Origin: Oscillospiraceae bacterium | Lineage (GTDB): Bacteria > Bacillota > Clostridia > Oscillospirales > Oscillospiraceae | Direction of reading: 5' to 3' | NCBI GenBank assembly: GCA_017480395.1 | Contig: JAFVAS010000295.1 | Location: forward strand, 1 to 9,586 | Length of the DNA: 9,586 nt | Part shown: positions 6,563 to 9,586 of the stretch, one piece after another | Position numbering within the stretch: position 1 is the first letter of the stretch | Layout of the letters: the number at the start of each line of letters is the position of its first letter | Translations under genes and position numbers: made by a program | The notes under the pieces: generated by a model | What the model was told of the DNA's origin: nothing | Seen by the model: the letters and a program-made list of their open reading frames with translations, nothing else | The model's database searches: none

Positions 6563-8373
6563 GCTGACGGCGTGGTATGTGTGCCGACGCTTGAATCGCG
6601 CTGCGGTTCCGTATTCTCCCGCTCCATCTGCGCCCGGAGGGCGGCAATGACCTGCTGCGTGTGGATCTGCGCGCCCTCGGTGGACAGATGGTTGTCCGTT
6701 CCATAGAGGTAGACGCCGCTCCACAGGGAGTCTTCCAGCTCGGTGATGATGGGGACGCAGAGATTCTCCCGCAGGTAGCGGTCCAGCTCCGCCCGGGCCT
6801 CCGGCGTGCTGTCCTCGGAGAGGGCCAGGGCATTGCGGGGGGAATAGGCGTAGTATACGGTGACGCCCCGATCCAGAAAACGCCGGTACATCCGGTTCAT
6901 GGGATCGAGGTAAGTCTCCTTGGGAAAAGCGGTGACCGTATAGTGAATTGGAGCGCCGAAGACCGGCAGGGAGGAGGAGGCGTTGGGGCGGGGCACCACA
7001 TAGTCCCCGTACACGTTGTAGCTGGGGCTGTCCACCGGGTTTCCGTCCTCGTCAAAGTCGGCGGCGGACAGGGCATAGCTCTTTTTCGTCATGGGGTCTT
7101 TGGCGGTGAGATACTGCTCCAACGGGGTGAATATCGCGCCGTACCGCCGCAGATCCAGCAGGGCCAGCGTGTCATAATTGGACTCCATCAGGTTGAAGAA
7201 CCGACATTCGATGTCGTTTGTGGTGCAGAACTGAAATTCAGAGATGTCAAACTCCGGGCTGTGGATCAGGATGTCCCCCTCCCCCATGCAGGAGAGGATC
7301 AGATCCAGCTGGGGCATCGCGCTGGTGTAGGCGAACACCCCCATGTTGACAATTTCATACTCGGGAAAGGCCGCGTCCAGGGCGGCGCAGTCATACCCGA
7401 AGCGGACGGAGGAGCCGGCGAACAGCACAATTTTTTTCCGATCCTTCAGGCGCACAAGCCGGTCAAACTTGTCCTGGAACGTGTCAAAATAGGTCCCGCT
7501 GTAAACAGGCCGCTCTGCGGCGTTCAGGTGCAGAGTGGACAGGTTTTCACAGCCTGCAAATGCCGGATCGCCGATGGAGTGAATGTTGTCGAAGAGGTAC
7601 AGGGTTGACAGGGTGCAGCTCCGAAAGGCGCCATCCTCCAGCGTATACAGCGTATCGGGCAGAATGACCGTCCCGCAGTCCGCATTTTGAAAGGCACCCT
7701 CCGCGATGCACCGAACCGGCTGGCCATCCAGCGCCGCCGGGACGGTGACTGTACTCTCGTGCCCCAAATAGGCGGTGATGGCTGCGCCGTTGGGATCCTC
7801 CCGCCATTGGAACAGCGCCTCCGGGGACCAGCGGCTCCACTGTGCGTAGAGCGTCAACCCCTCCGACGGCTCCACCCGGCTGCCCAGCCCCACCGCCGTG
7901 CCGGAGCCGTCCGGGCGGGTGTTCCAGCCGGTCAGGGTATACCCCGACCGGGTGAACAGATCGGTGGCGGTATTCCACCGCAGATGGGAGGGGGTAACCG
8001 GAACCTCGACAGCGGGCGCGCCGGAGCCGTCGTTGCAATCATATAGGATCACCGCATCGCTGTATGCCACCGTGAGGGAAACCACGGTGGAGTATCGAAC
8101 ATCGGGGACGGTCAACCGAATGCCGCCGCTGCTGCTGGGGGAAAGGGCGTAATTTTCGCAGTCCGCCCCGGTGACGGTATAGCCGTCGTCGCATTGGATA
8201 TAGAATGTGGCGTCCGTCCCGGGGGCCACGGTGCGCGTATAGTCGTCACAGGTGAACCCGGTGCCCTCCTCCAGCACCACCTGACAGTAAAAGGAATTGG
8301 CGGGGGATTGCCTCCCGCAGGCGCACAGGAGCAGAAGGCAGAGTACGGCCGGAAACAGCGTCCAATGCCTCAT
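6562..8373 (-). CDS. Secreted lipoprotein with InlB-type repeat, leucine-rich repeats and SGNH/DHHW-like domain; no in-frame stop before the terminator
   Basis: Start ATG at 8373, with AAGGGGGG (8382-8389) upstream. Domains in order: lipoprotein signal peptide with lipobox LCAC (lipidated Cys19); a beta-type region at about 30-105; an InlB/Listeria-Bacteroides repeat at about 109-179 (GYTLTGWNTRPDGSG to LTLYAQW); BspA-type leucine-rich repeats at about 208-285 (GAFQNADCGTVILPDTL, GAFRSCTLSTLYL); then an SGNH-like domain at about 312-585 with VLFAGSS (Ser321/322), NMGVF and the DNHLSTEGA motif (Asp560, His562), similar to the DxHW of AlgX/DHHW proteins. The product should be anchored outside the membrane; binding plus esterase or acyltransferase activity is an inference. 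The fold seems complete near residue 585, yet the frame stays open through the hairpin at 6562-6523 to a formal stop at 5107 (1088 codons). I end the feature at the terminator. The kinase gene lies 35 bp upstream. Confidence 0.82.
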
Positions 8374-8408
8374 GCCGTGCGCCCCCCTTCGTTCCGAAAC
8401 CCGGTGTG

Positions 8409-9440
8409 TTACGGCTCCCCGGGCGAAGACGCCGGAATGGGGAGCATGATGTCGACCTGAAAGAGCTGCTCCTCCGTGGAGATGGAAAAGCTGCCGTCAT
8501 ATTTTTCCACGATGCGTCGGATGCTGAGCATTCCGTAGCCGTGGTAAATCTTGTCCTCCTTGGTGGTGAGGGGAATGCCATCCTGAAACTCCAGCTCGCC
8601 CTCGAAGTGATTCTCGACGTGGATGAGCAGCAGCTGGTTGATCCTGCGGACGGACAGGTGGATAAAGCGTTTCTCAGGCGGCAGGAGGATTTCGTACTCG
8701 ATGGCGTTGTCAAGCATATTGCCGAACAGGGAAAAGATATCCATGACATCGACAAAATCCATCTGATCGCCCTCGGCGATACAGGTGAACTGGATGTCGT
8801 TGGTGGCACAGTGCAGACGCTTGTCCGTCAGCACCACATCCAGGGTCTCGTTGCCGGTGCGCACGGCGCTGTTGTAAATGGCGACAGACCGCTCCAGGTC
8901 ATCCAGATACACGGGATCGACCTGCCCGGTCTCCCGCAGGTGCCGGATCTGATGCTTCAGGTCGTGGCACTTGATGTTGAGCGCGTCGATATTCTCCTTG
9001 ATCAGATGATACTGGCGCTGCTCCTCCAGCCACAGCATCTGCATGGTGTGCAGCTCGGCGCGCTCCTTGGCGGAGGCCAGGATCAGCACCTGCAAAAGCA
9101 GCATGAACACATAGAAGACGATCTCCCCCAGGTTCAGGAGGTTGTAGAAAAACAGATTATAATTTGCAATATTCTGGCTCTCAAAATAGAAGATCGGGGT
9201 CAGGATACACACCAGGAGGATCAGCAGCAGGGCGTTCAGCATGGGGATCTCGCTGCCCCGGAGCTGCTGCATTTTCCGTCCCACGGTCAGAAAGATGAAC
9301 AGATACACCGCAACAAAGCTGCCGATGTAGAGGAGGATGTGGGGAATGGAGCCCTCGACGAAATAGGGGCTGAGGGTGCTGTTCTGCCGGCACAGGGAGG
9401 CGACGATCAGGAACAGGCGGTCCGTGATATACCAGGTTAC
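8409..9440 (-). CDS. AgrC-like GHKL sensor histidine kinase, 5' end missing at a sequence junction
   Basis: Numbered from the GTG at 9308 (299 aa to the stop). Four hydrophobic segments are visible: two coded at about 9255-9425 and two within residues 24-80. A helical linker follows, then the phosphoacceptor motif NIKCHDLKHQI (His115, codon 8964-8966), the N box GNMLDNAIEYE (Asn197, Asn201) and the G box HGYGMLSIRRIVEKYDG (Gly257, Gly259). This is the HPK10/AgrC type, which senses peptides or other extracellular signals and normally phosphorylates a LytTR response regulator. The frame is open well beyond 9308 and codes for likely membrane segments, but has no start codon or ribosome binding site there. 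The sequence becomes foreign at about 9440, so the N-terminus and any partner regulator gene are lost. GTG 9308 has no ribosome binding site and is unlikely to be the true start. The lipoprotein follows after 35 bp. Confidence 0.85.
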   Translation of the reverse strand, partial: VTWYITDRLFLIVASLCRQNSTLSPYFVEGSIPHILLYIGSFVAVYLFIFLTVGRKMQQLRGSEIPMLNALLLILLVCILTPIFYFESQNIANYNLFFYNLLNLGEIVFYVFMLLLQVLILASAKERAELHTMQMLWLEEQRQYHLIKENIDALNIKCHDLKHQIRHLRETGQVDPVYLDDLERSVAIYNSAVRTGNETLDVVLTDKRLHCATNDIQFTCIAEGDQMDFVDVMDIFSLFGNMLDNAIEYEILLPPEKRFIHLSVRRINQLLLIHVENHFEGELEFQDGIPLTTKEDKIYHGYGMLSIRRIVEKYDGSFSISTEEQLFQVDIMLPIPASSPGEP

Positions 9441-9586
9441 AAAGCCGGAGCCAAAATAACCACGCCTCGTGTCATACCCAGTTTTATGGTAGAAGTCGGA
9501 TTATCATTTAAAAACACCTGTTCAATAGCTGCTTCATCAGGATGATAAGTTTCAATAACCTCATTAAGCATACGATGAATGATTGC
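9437..9586 (-). pseudogene. ruvC: Fragment of the Holliday-junction endonuclease RuvC, foreign to the rest of the window
   Basis: Read on the - strand from 9586, 49 codons and a TAA (9437-9439) give an internal RuvC segment. It contains HPDEAAIEQVFLNDNP, TSTIKLGMTRGVVI and LAPAL. By family knowledge IEQVF carries a catalytic acidic residue (Glu66 in E. coli), and N-x-x-S-x-x-KLG-x-x-RGV is the conserved loop after it. The LAPAL ending and NPTSTIKLG wording resemble alphaproteobacterial RuvC, not clostridial. RuvC homology runs up to the codon before the TAA, which is supplied by the kinase gene sequence. The N-terminal part lies beyond the window and the C-terminal half with the last catalytic Asp residues is absent. 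Bases 9481-9586 are about 34% GC by hand count against about 63% at 9361-9420. It is most likely a chimeric join. Confidence 0.85.

Noticed and set aside
8406..9545. 379-aa open frame on the + strand
   Set aside because: Antisense to the histidine kinase and crossing the foreign junction; no domain signal.
9437..9586. Native clostridial ruvC next to the kinase, or a mobile-element insertion
   Set aside because: Composition and residue pattern differ from the rest of the window, the fragment is cut in mid-gene, and there are no inverted or target-site repeats.
1..9586. CRISPR array, tRNA, rRNA, insertion sequence or phage genes
   Set aside because: I saw no regularly spaced repeats, cloverleaf or rRNA-like sequence, transposase or phage motifs.

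Overview
The window looks like a chromosomal fragment from a high-GC member of the Clostridia, probably a gut Oscillospiraceae-type organism. The evidence is GC-rich coding with strong GGAGG-type ribosome binding sites before nearly every gene, a butyrate-type thiolase/3-hydroxyacyl-CoA dehydrogenase operon, an AgrC-like GHKL sensor kinase, and a lipoprotein carrying InlB-type and BspA-type repeats. The species cannot be named from the sequence alone.

Left part (1-2564, + strand): the C-terminal part of one thiolase, a complete second thiolase that is its close tandem paralog, and a 3-hydroxyacyl-CoA dehydrogenase of the Hbd type. Together they would condense two acyl-CoA units and reduce the 3-ketoacyl-CoA, the first two steps of butyrate or longer-chain acyl-CoA synthesis. 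The other genes of that pathway (crotonase, acyl-CoA dehydrogenase, Etf) are not in the window. A perfect 22-bp hairpin follows. A good sigma-70-type promoter with a palindrome over its -10 region then precedes an AraC-family regulator (2803-3711).

Middle part (3714-6383, - strand): a tightly packed operon read right to left, consisting of a MATE efflux transporter (TTG start) and two paralogous hexapeptide-repeat acetyltransferases of the maltose/galactoside O-acetyltransferase family. The first junction is an ATGA overlap and the second is a 13-bp gap. The operon converges on araC with only 2 bp between the stop codons.

Right part (6523-9440, - strand): a GHKL histidine kinase followed after 35 bp by a secreted lipoprotein with an unusual domain chain: lipobox, InlB-type repeat, leucine-rich repeats, then an SGNH/DHHW-like domain. 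The lipoprotein reading frame has no stop before the hairpin terminator downstream of it. It stays open through the terminator and across most of the MATE gene in a different frame, so it is a nonstop gene, a gene that has lost its stop, or a sequence error.

Far right (9437-9586): the sequence turns abruptly AT-rich and encodes, on the - strand, an internal piece of the Holliday-junction resolvase RuvC that looks alphaproteobacterial. It is joined directly to the 5'-truncated kinase gene. I read this as a chimeric junction (most likely a metagenome assembly artefact), so the last ~150 bases should not be used as genomic context for the rest. I did not find a clearly new defence or mobile system. 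The best leads are the stopless lipoprotein, the operator-like palindrome and the efflux/acetyltransferase operon.
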